Of a stretch of 64,000 nt of DNA, positions 23,676 through 34,400 are shown one piece after another (the stretch's first letter is position 1; every line of letters starts with the position of its first letter). Under the pieces are notes generated by a model. That model was not told where the DNA came from. It saw nothing but the letters and a program-made list of their open reading frames with translations, and ran no database searches. The translations under genes were made by a program, and so were the position numbers. Source of the stretch: Taibaiella koreensis (GTDB taxonomy: Bacteria > Bacteroidota > Bacteroidia > Chitinophagales > Chitinophagaceae); NCBI RefSeq assembly GCF_003545715.1, contig NZ_QVNU01000002.1, positions 1-64,000 on the forward strand. Direction: 5' to 3'.

Positions 23676-26600
23676 ATGCGGGCATTGTTCACATCCCTAT
23701 ACGATTACCTGGCAAAGCACAAAACACTATACTGGCTTTGTTTCATCTCTCTGTTTGTCCTTTGTATCCTTGGCGCTACCCGCATCCGCTTTGTCGACGA
23801 TATCAATAAGATGATCCCGCACGATCCTTCGATCGAGGCTATGAACGAAGTGCTGAACAAGACCAGGACCGGGGAGCAGATCATCTTTAGCTTATCCTTT
23901 GGCGACAGCACAATCAGCGATCCCGACAGCCTGATCAGGGCCAGCACGGCGCTGGAGCGGGATCTGGCGCAAACAGGAAAGGGATATATCAAAGCAATAC
24001 AGGCGCAGATCGACGAAGAAAAAGAACAGCAATTCTCCACACTGGCCCTCCAATACCTGCCCTTGCTGCTGGAAGCACAAGACTATCGTACCATCGATTC
24101 TCTTATACAACCCGCACAGCTCAAAGCTACCCTGGCCAAGGAGCATAAATTACTGCTTTCTCCGGCGGGCATGGTCGCCAAACAATGGATCGCCCAGGAT
24201 CCCGCAGGGATCATTCCCATTGCCTTCCGTAAGCTGCAATCGCTGCAGTTTGATCCCGGCTATGAGCTATACAACGGCTATATCTTCAGCCGGGACGGCA
24301 AGCGGTTGACCTTTCTGCTGGACCTGAGCTACCCGGCCTCCGCAACAGGAAGAAATGCGGTCTTCTTCGAAAAAACCGACCGGCTCCTGGCACAATGGCA
24401 AAAAGAACGACCCGGCCTGCACATCAGCTATTTCGGCGGGCCGGCCGTAGCGGCGGGCAATGCCGTACAAATGCGGACCGACACGATACTCACGCTCAGC
24501 ATCACTATTGTATTGCTGCTGGCGCTGACCTTCTATGTATTCCGGCGTAAACGGGCGCCCTTCCTGCTCATGGTGCCGGTTGTATTCGGCGCAGTATTCG
24601 GCCTGGCCATAACGGCACTGGTACAAGGTAGCGTTTCGATAATTGCCCTGGGTGCCGGGGCCATTATCCTCGGTATTGCGATCGATTTTTCGGTGCACTT
24701 CATGAGCCATGCCCGCAGCCATCCCGATATGCGTGAAAATGTGCGTACGCTGGTATTCCCGCTCACGCTGGGCGCTATTACCACTGTGGGCGCCTTCCTC
24801 GCGCTCCGGTTTGCCAATGCGCCCCTGCTGCAGGATCTTGGCCTGTTTGCAGCCGCCAGCCTCACAGGTGCTTCTTTGTTCACGCTGATCTTCCTGCCGC
24901 ATTTGTTGAAAGGGCAGGCAGATCGCATCAGCCATACGCCATCCAAGCCCAATTGGATCGACAAGCTGGCGAAGCTACGGCCGGAAGGCAATAAATGGCT
25001 GCTGGCATTGGTACTATGTGCTACGCCCGTACTCTGGTATTTTGCCCGGAAGGTACAATTCGACGGCGACCTCATGCACCTTAACTACATGTCGCCCCGG
25101 CTGAAAACGGCCCAGGACGAGCTCAACAGGAACAACACTTATGCGCTGAGCTCGGTATTTGTGGTGGCAAAGGATAGGAGTGCCGAGGGCGCTGCGCAAA
25201 AACTGGAAACGATCGCTGCAACCACCGCAAAGCTGCAGGCAGATGGCCACATACGCAATAGTCTGAACCCCACCCTGCTCCTCCCCTCAGAACAGGAACA
25301 GCGCCGCCGGCTGCAACGATGGCATGCCTTTTGGAGTGGGGAGCGGAAGAACAGGACCTGGACGGCGGTACAGGAAGCAGCCGCTGCAGAAGGCTTCAGC
25401 CCCGGGGCCTTCGACGGATTCCGGCAGATGCTGCAGCAGGAGTACACCTTGTTTGACACGGCTGCCCGCAACTTCTTGCTGCAATTATTCCCCAACAGCA
25501 TCAATGAAAAAGACGGCCTGCATTACGCCATAGCGGCCCTTAAGGTGACACCCGGCGCCCGGAAAGATGTGCTGCAGGCGTTTTCCAATAACCACACTAT
25601 TGCCGCGACCGATAAGCAGGCGGTATCGGAACGGTTGCTGGCCCTGCTGCAGCAGGATTTCAACAAGCTGCTGCTTTATTCGGGGCTGCTGGTATTCCTG
25701 GCCTTGCTTATCGCTTATGGCCGTATAGAGCTGGCGCTGATCTCCTTCCTACCTATGGCCCTCACCTGGGTATGGATACTGGGCATCATGAGCCTGCTGG
25801 GCCTGCAATTCAACATTGTCAATATCATCATCTCGACGTTGATCTTCGGGCTGGGCGACGATTACAGCATCTTTATGATGGATAGCCTGATGGAAAAATA
25901 CCGGACCGGCGAAAGCAAGATCAGCCATGCCCGCTCGGCCGTGTACCTGTCTGTACTTACCACCCTCATTGGTCTCGGCACGCTTATTTTTGCCAGGCAT
26001 CCGGCCCTGCATTCCATCGCCGTGATCGCCATGCTGGGCTTGCTTAGCGTGGTTTTCGTATCGCAGGTGCTGCAACCCTTCCTGTTCAACTTCATGATAC
26101 AACGCAGGGCCGACAAGGGCTTTATGCCCTTTACCTTATGGAGCTTGTGCAAATCAACATTCTCTTTCCTGTACTTTTTTACCGGCTGCCTGCTGGTTAC
26201 CCTGGCCGGTATCGTCCTCATCAGCCTGAGGCCTTTTGGTAAAGCGCGGAGCAAATATATCTTCCACTATTTCCTCAGCAAGTATACGGGCAGCGTGATG
26301 TACATCATGACCAATGTAGCCAAGAAGGTATTCCGTAACGGAGAGACCTTCAGCAAGCCCGCCATTTATATCGCCAACCATTCCTCCTTCCTCGACATCC
26401 TGCTCACAACCATGCTGCACCCCAAAATGGTACTGCTGACCAACCGCTGGGTATGGCGTTCCCCGGTGTTCGGCAAGATCGTGCGCATGGCGGAATACTA
26501 CCCGGTGGCCGATGGCGCAGAGGATAGCATAGAACCCTTGCGCGACCTTGTACAGCGGGGTTACGGGATCATAGTATTTCCGGAAGGCACCCGCTCCTAT

Positions 26601-27584
26601 GACGACACGATACACCGCTTCCACAAAGGCGCCTTCTATATTGCCGAGCAACTGCAGCTGGATGTGGTACCCCTGGTATTGCACGGCGTGCATTATACCA
26701 TGCAGAAAGGTGATTTCCTGCTTAAGGATGGCACAACCACCCTGAAGCTGCATCCGCATATCGCCCCTGGCGATACGGCTTTCGGAGAAGGATACAGCCA
26801 GCGTGCCAAAATGATCAGCCGTCATTTCCGCAAGCTGTTCGCTGCAGAAAAAGCAGCCAACGAAACGCCCAAATATTTCCGGGAGCAGATCATCAAGGGC
26901 AATATATACAAAGGCCCTGTGCTGGAATGGTATTGCCGCATTAAAACGAAGCTGGAACATAACTACGAGCCCTTCCATAGCCTGCTGCCCCTTACAGGCC
27001 TCTTCTACGACCTGGGTTGCGGCTACGGTTTCATGACCTATATGTTGCACTGGGCGTCGGAAGACAGGCAGTTTATTGGCGTGGATTATGATGAGGACAA
27101 GATCGTGGCTGCGCAGCATCATTATCTGCGGGAGAAAGCCCGTAAGCTTCATCACCGCAAGCACAGAAAGCTACAAACATCCATACCCGCCCCGCCAGGC
27201 GCCGAGCCCCTGATCCGTTTCGAGCAGGCCGACATTACCCGATACGCGCTGCAACCCTGTCAGGGCATCATCATCAGCGATGTGCTGCATTACCTGTTAC
27301 CGGAGCAGCAACGGGCAGTTTTGGACAAATGCTATGCCGCCCTGGATCCGGGCGGCGTACTCATCCTGCGCGACGGCGTCGAAGAGCTGGAGGCACGGCA
27401 CGAAGGCACCAAGCGTACAGAGATGTGGTCGACAAAGATCCTGGGCTTCAATAAAACACAGAACGGACTGCACTTTCTGAGCCGGACCTTCATCGAGCGC
27501 TGGGCTGCAGAAAGGTCTATGAGCGTTGAGATATTGGACCTGACAAAGAAGACAAGCAACCTCATTTTCGTACTCCGTAAGTAA
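23676..27584 (+). CDS. Three-domain fusion: MMPL exporter, PlsC-like acyltransferase and SAM methyltransferase
   Basis: A 1302-residue protein. Residues 1 to about 850 are an RND/MMPL lipid exporter: two periplasmic loops and two membrane blocks with GAGAIILGIAIDFSVHFMSH and IFGLGDDYSIFMMDSLMEKY. From about 880 to 1060 is a 1-acylglycerol-phosphate-type acyltransferase with NHSSFLD from residue 901 (NHX4D) and FPEGTRS at 968-974. From about 1105 to the end is a class I methyltransferase with DLGCGYGF at 1112-1119 and GVDYDEDKI. MMPL exporters and acyltransferases are neighbours in flexirubin and aryl-polyene clusters; here three activities share one chain. A role in making and exporting an acylated, methylated lipid is inferred. 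Confidence 0.88.
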   Translation: MRALFTSLYDYLAKHKTLYWLCFISLFVLCILGATRIRFVDDINKMIPHDPSIEAMNEVLNKTRTGEQIIFSLSFGDSTISDPDSLIRASTALERDLAQTGKGYIKAIQAQIDEEKEQQFSTLALQYLPLLLEAQDYRTIDSLIQPAQLKATLAKEHKLLLSPAGMVAKQWIAQDPAGIIPIAFRKLQSLQFDPGYELYNGYIFSRDGKRLTFLLDLSYPASATGRNAVFFEKTDRLLAQWQKERPGLHISYFGGPAVAAGNAVQMRTDTILTLSITIVLLLALTFYVFRRKRAPFLLMVPVVFGAVFGLAITALVQGSVSIIALGAGAIILGIAIDFSVHFMSHARSHPDMRENVRTLVFPLTLGAITTVGAFLALRFANAPLLQDLGLFAAASLTGASLFTLIFLPHLLKGQADRISHTPSKPNWIDKLAKLRPEGNKWLLALVLCATPVLWYFARKVQFDGDLMHLNYMSPRLKTAQDELNRNNTYALSSVFVVAKDRSAEGAAQKLETIAATTAKLQADGHIRNSLNPTLLLPSEQEQRRRLQRWHAFWSGERKNRTWTAVQEAAAAEGFSPGAFDGFRQMLQQEYTLFDTAARNFLLQLFPNSINEKDGLHYAIAALKVTPGARKDVLQAFSNNHTIAATDKQAVSERLLALLQQDFNKLLLYSGLLVFLALLIAYGRIELALISFLPMALTWVWILGIMSLLGLQFNIVNIIISTLIFGLGDDYSIFMMDSLMEKYRTGESKISHARSAVYLSVLTTLIGLGTLIFARHPALHSIAVIAMLGLLSVVFVSQVLQPFLFNFMIQRRADKGFMPFTLWSLCKSTFSFLYFFTGCLLVTLAGIVLISLRPFGKARSKYIFHYFLSKYTGSVMYIMTNVAKKVFRNGETFSKPAIYIANHSSFLDILLTTMLHPKMVLLTNRWVWRSPVFGKIVRMAEYYPVADGAEDSIEPLRDLVQRGYGIIVFPEGTRSYDDTIHRFHKGAFYIAEQLQLDVVPLVLHGVHYTMQKGDFLLKDGTTTLKLHPHIAPGDTAFGEGYSQRAKMISRHFRKLFAAEKAANETPKYFREQIIKGNIYKGPVLEWYCRIKTKLEHNYEPFHSLLPLTGLFYDLGCGYGFMTYMLHWASEDRQFIGVDYDEDKIVAAQHHYLREKARKLHHRKHRKLQTSIPAPPGAEPLIRFEQADITRYALQPCQGIIISDVLHYLLPEQQRAVLDKCYAALDPGGVLILRDGVEELEARHEGTKRTEMWSTKILGFNKTQNGLHFLSRTFIERWAAERSMSVEILDLTKKTSNLIFVLRK

Positions 27585-27591
27585 GCCCCGC

Positions 27592-28641
27592 TTAGCGTGC
27601 GGTCATCAGACGGGTGTTTTCCACTTTCATCATAAAATAAGGGAATGCAGCTGACGGCTTCTCCATAAGCATTACAAAGGGCTTATCGAAGAGTAGCAAC
27701 TTAGGCGCTGGTTGTTGCACTACAGGTCCGGGAGCAGCCGACCCTGCTGCCAGCACCGCCTCACTTTCCACTTTAGCGCCGTATTCATCGAGAAGCAGCG
27801 CCGTGCGCTGACCTGCTTTCTGGATGCGCAAGGGGCGCTGCTCTCCTTGTAGGATACGGCCAACAAGCGTTGTATAGGCAGCATGTATATTGAAACAAAG
27901 CCGGGGAACGGAGAGGCGGTCGCCCTTGTTGAGCGTGTATTTCCAGGCCTCTTCCGTTATCTGCATTTCCTCGGCGCCCTGTGCTATTGCCTTGCCAATT
28001 GCGGCATACATACCGGAGAGCGGCGTTTCCTGCTCAAAGCCGCGGGCGAGTATCAGACGGTCGTTGCTGCTGCGGGTACGAAGTTCTACAATAAAGTGCT
28101 CATCATCCTTATAATACAGGATCAGTACCTGCTCCGACAATTGACCGGAATAATCACGCATGCCGAAGCCTTTTACATGCTGCCCGAGAAAGGTAAGATC
28201 TGCAATTGTATCAAAGGGCATTTCAAAAGCGACGGTACGTTTAAAGGCCGTTTGAATACTGATCATCTCGCCCGACACGGCAACGTCCTTGTCATACTCG
28301 CCCTCGTCAAGCGTATTTTTCCAGGAGCTGGAAGTATGGATCAGTTGAAGTATGGGCTCCCCGGCCGGTACCGAAAGATGCCCGTGCTGGGTTTCCCTTA
28401 GCGCGTCCCAGGTATAAAGGAAAGCCGGGGTATAAACGACATTAAGACCCGGTGTGAACGGCTCTTCCATCGTGGTCACAAAAACGGTGCGGTCTGCCCC
28501 GGTCAGTTCCGTTACCGGTGGCAGGCTATGTTCATCGACAGGGGGCTTCTTCTTTTCCGCCGGCCGGCTATCCGGGTTTCGTTCATTGCATTGTACAAAG
28601 AGTACTGACAGGAGGGCTAAGGCAAGACATTTGTTTTTCAT
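27592..28641 (-). CDS. Lipoprotein resembling a divergent serpin
   Basis: A 349-residue protein with a lipoprotein signal (CLALALLSVLFVQC, Cys at residue 18) and a charged linker. The second half recalls a serpin: GDRLSVPRLCFNIHAAYTTL sits like strand 2C to 3C, ALLLDEYGAKVESEAVLAAG like strand 5A and the reactive-loop hinge, and LLLFDKPFVMLMEKPSAA followed by FPYFMMKVEN like the conserved end HPFLFFI....ILFMGRV. The classic Ala-rich hinge is altered, so inhibitory activity is doubtful. The match is by eye and only moderate. It is convergent with the lipid fusion gene, with seven bases between the stops. Confidence 0.5.
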   Translation of the reverse strand: MKNKCLALALLSVLFVQCNERNPDSRPAEKKKPPVDEHSLPPVTELTGADRTVFVTTMEEPFTPGLNVVYTPAFLYTWDALRETQHGHLSVPAGEPILQLIHTSSSWKNTLDEGEYDKDVAVSGEMISIQTAFKRTVAFEMPFDTIADLTFLGQHVKGFGMRDYSGQLSEQVLILYYKDDEHFIVELRTRSSNDRLILARGFEQETPLSGMYAAIGKAIAQGAEEMQITEEAWKYTLNKGDRLSVPRLCFNIHAAYTTLVGRILQGEQRPLRIQKAGQRTALLLDEYGAKVESEAVLAAGSAAPGPVVQQPAPKLLLFDKPFVMLMEKPSAAFPYFMMKVENTRLMTAR

Positions 28642-28781
28642 GGGATAGAGAGATGATTGATATTGATAATGTCACCAGCCACGCGATTATTACCTGTCCC
28701 GGCTAAAAAAGAAGGTTGCTGTTCAAACGAAGAAAGCAGACCTTGTAGTCTGCGTTCAACTGTAATGCCAATAGGATGCCG

Positions 28782-29735
28782 CTAGTGCACAATAAACACT
28801 TTGCCGCCGGGGTTGAATTGCCTTCTCAGCGAATCGATCAGCTTAGTGGTATCTGCAATACCATTCACCGGCATAACCACATAAAAGCTGGCCGAATCCG
28901 GCGCATACAGCTCGACACTGTTGCCATACGATTTCAGCTTGGCAACCCTGCTTTCGGCTTTATCCCTGGTGGGATATTGCTGCAATACGACCTTATAGCT
29001 GCCATCGGCAGATGCTACAGGGGCTGTTGTTGGTGTTGTTGGTGTTGCTGTGTCGCTCACCGGCGGTGTTGTGGTAACCGCAGCTGTCGCAGTATCATTC
29101 GTGGCCGAGGCTTCCTGCTGGGAGACTGGTGTCTCCTTATTTTTATTCAGGTATATGATCAGGTAAGCAATACCGCCTACCACTGCCAGCAGGATCACGA
29201 TCAAAGCTATGATCTTGCCCCAGTTTACCGAGGGGGCTTTGTACTCGATCTCTTCATCTGCCTTGGGCTCCCGTATCGTGGTGCGCTCGATGATATTACT
29301 GATGGCTTCTTCCTTTTTCTGGGTTACTGCAGGGCTGTTCCGGAAGAAAGGAATGGCCTTGCCTTCAATCTGCAGCTGGGGATCAGTGACGAAATGGATA
29401 CTTTCGTTGGCGCCGCCGGTAAACTTGCCGATACCAGGTATGATCACCTCGCGTCCCTCCCGCAGATCCATGCGCGCGCGGGCACAAAAATCCTTCAGGT
29501 GGTTGGCAGCATGAGCAATACTGATGCGTTCGTTGTTGGCGATGAAATTGGCAAAGGAATCATCGATTGAACCTCCGGCCTGGCGGTATTTCACTTCGTA
29601 GACAGGCGCAGTCATCTTCTGTGTTTCCTTATCATATACAGAAGGCCGCTTTTCTATCTGAAGGCTCCCGATCCCCGGCATGAAACAATATTCATTTTTC
29701 AGGAGAAACAATCCTACATAGTTGGCTATATCCAT
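28782..29735 (-). CDS. HU-like domain / SPOR domain membrane protein
   Basis: A 317-residue protein. Residues 1 to about 135 resemble the two HU-like domains of CCDC81-type bacterial proteins: MDIANYVGLFLLKNEYCFMPGIGSL and EGREVIIPGIGKFTGG. A transmembrane helix (IIALIVILLAVVGGIAYLII) is near residue 185, then a Thr/Ala/Pro-rich linker and a C-terminal SPOR domain (GSYKVVLQQYPTRDKAES...YVVMPVNG). SPOR domains bind denuded peptidoglycan at division sites. The N-terminus would lie in the cytoplasm and SPOR in the periplasm. The ATG at 29735 is preferred over an upstream in-frame start. It is last in an operon with the barrel and TPR genes. Confidence 0.85.
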   Translation of the reverse strand: MDIANYVGLFLLKNEYCFMPGIGSLQIEKRPSVYDKETQKMTAPVYEVKYRQAGGSIDDSFANFIANNERISIAHAANHLKDFCARARMDLREGREVIIPGIGKFTGGANESIHFVTDPQLQIEGKAIPFFRNSPAVTQKKEEAISNIIERTTIREPKADEEIEYKAPSVNWGKIIALIVILLAVVGGIAYLIIYLNKNKETPVSQQEASATNDTATAAVTTTPPVSDTATPTTPTTAPVASADGSYKVVLQQYPTRDKAESRVAKLKSYGNSVELYAPDSASFYVVMPVNGIADTTKLIDSLRRQFNPGGKVFIVH

Positions 29736-29798
29736 TTCAATTACAATGTTGTATGCTGTAAAGTTTTTTTGCAAAAAATTCGGTTCCCGGCAACAGAC

Positions 29799-31451
29799 CT
29801 AGAATTTAAACCGCAGACCGCCTATAATGTTGAATCCGTAAGCCTGGTATTGGTTCCAACGCTCGTACTTTGTGCCCAATATATTATTCAATTGTAAAAA
29901 TATAGATAAACGGGGAATTATATTGTATTCGGCTCCCGCGCTCAGGTCGAAAAAGCCAGGTAGCTTATGACTATCGCCATTCCGCTCGAGCGCATAGATG
30001 CCATCCCAGAAGTCGGCATTGATATTGATGTGCAGCTGCTGCATGGGATGGATGTACATATTGCCTCCCAGTCGCAGCATAGGTTCATGAAATGCTTTGT
30101 CGAAGGTCGTAGTCTTGTAAAAATTGTACCAGGTGCCGCTGGCGCTGAGGCCGAATATATTCCCTACCTGATAACGGATAAAGGCGTCCAGGCTGATGGC
30201 CTGCACTTTACTGTCGTACACCACTGCAAACTGCTTGCCGTCCTCGCTCAATGCATAGTCGTTAACAAACAAGGCCTGGTCTTTCCATTGCCGCCAGCTC
30301 ACTGTACCACCGAAAGACACATGCTGCGCCAGCGCGCTTTCGAAGCCGCCGTATACCTGGTCGGTTTTCGATTGCTTTACATCGTAGATATTGTATAGGA
30401 ATGGATTCTTGGCACTCAGCTGTTGGTAGGTATTCTGCACAAGGTCGCCCTTCCAGCCCGCTACCAGCGCCAGGCCGCTATTGAACAGATTGGCCTTCAG
30501 ACGCAGATCGGGCAACAGATAGCAGGTATTGTCCTTACCCCAGGTGGGGCTTACGCCGATATGGATATTGGTATTACTGAAATGAACGTCCAATGCGGGA
30601 TTTACCTGGATCAGGTTATTCCCGATGTTTGAAGAATCATTCTTGAACTGCGTAAAATTCCCCCTTACGCCGAGCGAAAAGCTCAGCGTGGAATCGATAG
30701 CAACACTGGCCGGCACATCGAAAGCGAAGGTGCGTTCCTTAGCATTGAATTTGTCGCTGTACATACCGAAATCCAGTGTGGGCTTGTACCATATATTCCA
30801 GCGATTGGCCGTTGTATTTTCGGCCCCTATACGGACATTGCCTCCGGTAAAAACCTGTTTGATACCGTTCTTAGCGTATTCAAAACTATCGTGGTCATAG
30901 CCATAATAGGTATAGCCACGGCGCAGCACGTTCAATTCGGCACTCAGCGCATGTCCTCCTGTATAGTATTTCCCGGCGGCATCGAAGCCCGTACGGGACG
31001 ATTGCTGATTGGTAAGCGGACCTTTCTGCGACAGGTGGGAAAAGTGAAAGCTGGTTTCATATTCTTCCGAACGCAGGCTGCCTACTCCTGCATCCACATA
31101 GATAGAGCTCAGGTTGCCAAAGCCGGCCTTCAGATAATTCTGGAAAGGCATCAGGCGGTCCTGCCGGCCCAGGGCCAGCGGCCGTATCGGTACCGAATGA
31201 TAAGTATAGCTAAGTGTTTGCTGCGGCACCTCGTACTGGAAGCGGGGACGTGAGGTATCGATATTGGGCAGCGTAGGCGTGATCACCGGCTTTACCGGCT
31301 TGGCGATCTCCGGCTTATAAGATTGTGTAATCTCGATGGTCTGCCCGGCTATTGTGGTATCGTTTCTTCGCTGCTGGGCCCTGGCCGGCATAGCAGCCAG
31401 CGCCAAAGCTCCGGCGGCAAGTAAAGGAATATATCTGCAGATCAGGTTCAT
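29799..31451 (-). CDS. Outer-membrane beta-barrel protein, TonB-receptor-like
   Basis: A 550-residue protein with a signal peptide (YIPLLAAGALALAAMPARAQ). No plug domain is visible; a short periplasmic stretch (ITQSYKPEIAKPVKPVITP) leads to many amphipathic beta strands, ending with LSIFLQLNNILGTKYERWNQ and a C-terminal GLRFKF, typical of TonB-dependent receptor barrels ending in Phe. It starts 28 bases after the TPR gene. In Bacteroidota such plug-less barrels often pair with a TPR protein. The transported or bound partner is unknown. Confidence 0.8.
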   Translation of the reverse strand: MNLICRYIPLLAAGALALAAMPARAQQRRNDTTIAGQTIEITQSYKPEIAKPVKPVITPTLPNIDTSRPRFQYEVPQQTLSYTYHSVPIRPLALGRQDRLMPFQNYLKAGFGNLSSIYVDAGVGSLRSEEYETSFHFSHLSQKGPLTNQQSSRTGFDAAGKYYTGGHALSAELNVLRRGYTYYGYDHDSFEYAKNGIKQVFTGGNVRIGAENTTANRWNIWYKPTLDFGMYSDKFNAKERTFAFDVPASVAIDSTLSFSLGVRGNFTQFKNDSSNIGNNLIQVNPALDVHFSNTNIHIGVSPTWGKDNTCYLLPDLRLKANLFNSGLALVAGWKGDLVQNTYQQLSAKNPFLYNIYDVKQSKTDQVYGGFESALAQHVSFGGTVSWRQWKDQALFVNDYALSEDGKQFAVVYDSKVQAISLDAFIRYQVGNIFGLSASGTWYNFYKTTTFDKAFHEPMLRLGGNMYIHPMQQLHININADFWDGIYALERNGDSHKLPGFFDLSAGAEYNIIPRLSIFLQLNNILGTKYERWNQYQAYGFNIIGGLRFKF

Positions 31452-31479
31452 TAATAAATGGGGTTAAGCGATTCAAGCA

Positions 31480-34400
31480 TTATTCTTCTGTCAGTTTGGA
31501 TTTTGCCTTTTCCAGGGTCTTTAGTTTCTCAAGCTTCTGGTTGGCCTCATCCCTTATATCCTTATCCTTGTTGTTTTTGATAATACTTTGCAACGTTGCC
31601 TTGGCATTGAAGTAGTCCTTTTGCTCGATAAGGATATCGGCGATCAGCATATAGGACCGAACGACCCAGTAATCGGAGCCGCCTGCAGCCTGCGCGGCAT
31701 AGCTGGCCTGGGCTTCCGCCTCTTTAAGCTGCTTCTGGGCCAACAATATTTCAGCAAGGCGATAGCGGGCTTCCGCGCTGGCCTCGCCTATGTTTTTCTT
31801 ATCGATTACCTGGTACAGCGCTTTGGCATCGTCCAGCTTCCCGTTACGCTGCAAAGCTTTTGCCTTGTACAGCTGGGCCTCATTCAGCAAGCCGCTGTTC
31901 ACCTCAGGAAGAGCAATCAGCGTATCGGCATAGGCATCGGCTGCCGCATAGCTTTGCTGCTCAAACGATGACCGCAGCAGCCCGGCGTAAGCCTTTTGCA
32001 AGTTGGTATTGTCCATCGCAGCATTACGCAGGACTGTATAATATTTTTGTGCGGCGGCATAGTCCTTGTTGCGGAAGGTAATATCTGCAGCGCGGGCAGC
32101 AGCCTCGTCGGCAAAATCGCTCCAGCCACTGCTGACCACAGCCTCAAAATCGGCAAGGGCATTGGTCTGGTCCTTCATCTGGTAGTAGGACTCACCGCGG
32201 TAATAATGCGCTTTTGTAGCCATACCTCCTTTGGGAAACTGACCCAGATATTTGCTAAAGGCCAGGGTGGCCTTGCTCCAGTTGCCGTTACCATATTCGG
32301 TTTCTGCAACGGCATAAAAAGTATTTTCTACGCCGGCATTATCCTGTGCCGGCATATTATTCTCTTTCAGGAAAGCGGCATAAGCCTCTGGCTGACCGGT
32401 AGCGATGTACAGGTTCCGGAGCGCCTCCAGTGCGACATTCCGGTCAGTTGCAGCCGGATAATCGGCTATATATTTTTTCAGAGCGGCAATTGCTTCCTCA
32501 TTACGATTGGCCTCCTGGTAAGCATAAGCCAGCTTGAGCATGGCTTTAGCTTTCAGGTTGTCGTTTATAGCGCCGTTGCCCGTTACAGATTGCAGCAAAG
32601 TAATGGCTTCTGCGTAGCGGTCCAGTTCCAGGTAAGATACGGCCAGCTCGTATTGCGCATCATTCTTGTAGTCGGAAGCCGGGGTTTTGCTCACGATGCC
32701 CTGGAGCAGGTTGATCTTCTCCTCCTGCTTATCCTGCAGTCCAAGAATAAGCGCCTTTTGGTAACGGGCATAATCGGGATTACCGGCATTACCTGCAATC
32801 GCCTTATCATAAAGCTGGGCAGCTTTATCAAATTCTTTCTGCATAAACATGGCATCCGCCTCACGTACCACGGCATCGGAGATCAGCTGGCTGTTGGTGC
32901 CATCGTTGCTTTTTTGCGCCTGGGAAAAAGCGTCACGGGCATTACCGAAGTTTTCCGTCTCCAGCTCGGCATAGCCTATGTTGAGGTTAGCATTCTGTAT
33001 AGTCGCTTGCGGACTTATCCGCCGAACACTTTCTTCCTGACCCTTCGTCCTGTCCAGGAAGGTTTTGCTGTATTGCACTGCTTGCGGATAACGCTTTTCC
33101 CGGTAAGCGATATCACCTTTCCAGAAATAGGCGATCGCTTCATAGACGGGGCTGATCGGTTGCTGCAAGGTCAGGCTCAGCACACTGTCGGCAGTGTAGT
33201 ATTGGCTGTTCTGCATCAATTGCAGGGCGCGACCCAATCCTACCTGCTGGTACACCGCCCAGGTCGCATTGTCTTTTACGGCCATATCGCTCATGATGGC
33301 AAATGCCTCGCTGTAGTTACTGCTTTTGGCCAGCAGACCAGTCAAGAGTTTCTGTGCTTCTGTAGTGAAGGCAGAATTGGGATACTGCTTCAGAAAATCG
33401 TACAGCTTGCGGGTGGCAATGCTCTCGCTGCCAAGCTCGTAAGAAAGCTTGGCATACAGGAACGCTGAGGCTTCTTTTTGCGAAGCATTAAAATCCATAT
33501 CGGCACAAATTCCGAAAGCATTCCGGGCGCCCTTTTTGTCTCCGGTCTTCAGATAGCAATCCCCCAACAAGTACATCGCTGTTTGGCCCAGCGAATCCTG
33601 GGCGTTGCTCAGGGGCTGGAATTTTTCGATCGCCTGCGGCCATTTTTCCAGCCGGTAGTAAGCATAAGCCAGCTCATACAGTTCTTCTTTCCTTATCTTC
33701 TCCGAATTGTCGTAGTAGTATTCGAAGTAGGGCAGCGCTTCCTTGAATTTCTTTTGTTCAAACAAGGTTTGCCCCGTCAGCAGGCGCATTTCCTTATCGT
33801 AGAATAGCTTTTCCTTTTTGCGCAGGTAACGGTTGGACAATACAAGCACCTCTTCATATTTACCCTGAAAGTAGAGTATCTCCGCTTCATAGTAAGGTAC
33901 GATATCCTTGTATGCTTCCTGGTTATGGATACGTTCAAAGCTTTTCATGGCTTCGTCGTAGCTCTTGTCGTTGTAGGCCAGCAGACCGTAGTAGTAGTTG
34001 CCGGCATCGTAGTATTTGTTGTCCGGCAGTTCCTTAATCACGGCAAACAACGGCTTTGATTTATCGAAGTCCCGTTCATTGAAATAGCAGTAAGCCAGCT
34101 CAAACTTGGCATCGGCAATCTCGCTGTTGCTCAGATTATCGATACCGGCAAGCTCATAGTTTTGGATCGCAGCCGGGAGATTGTTGTGCTGGAAGTAATA
34201 TTGCGCCAGGGCAAAGGCGGCACGCTGCCGGTAAACCGGGTTTACGGTCGTGCCGATATAGTCGGTGATCTCTTCAACGGCATGGTAAGCATTAGCCTTC
34301 AGGTTGCTCAGGGCCAAGATATATTTTGCCTGCTGTATAGACAGCAGCAGGGTCTCTTTATTCAGACTTTCGGTTGGTTGGAAAGGTTGTTTCAAAAAGT

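Noticed and set aside
26154-27164. 336-residue frame opposite the acyltransferase and methyltransferase part of the fusion
   Set aside because: Antisense to conserved motifs and without family resemblance.
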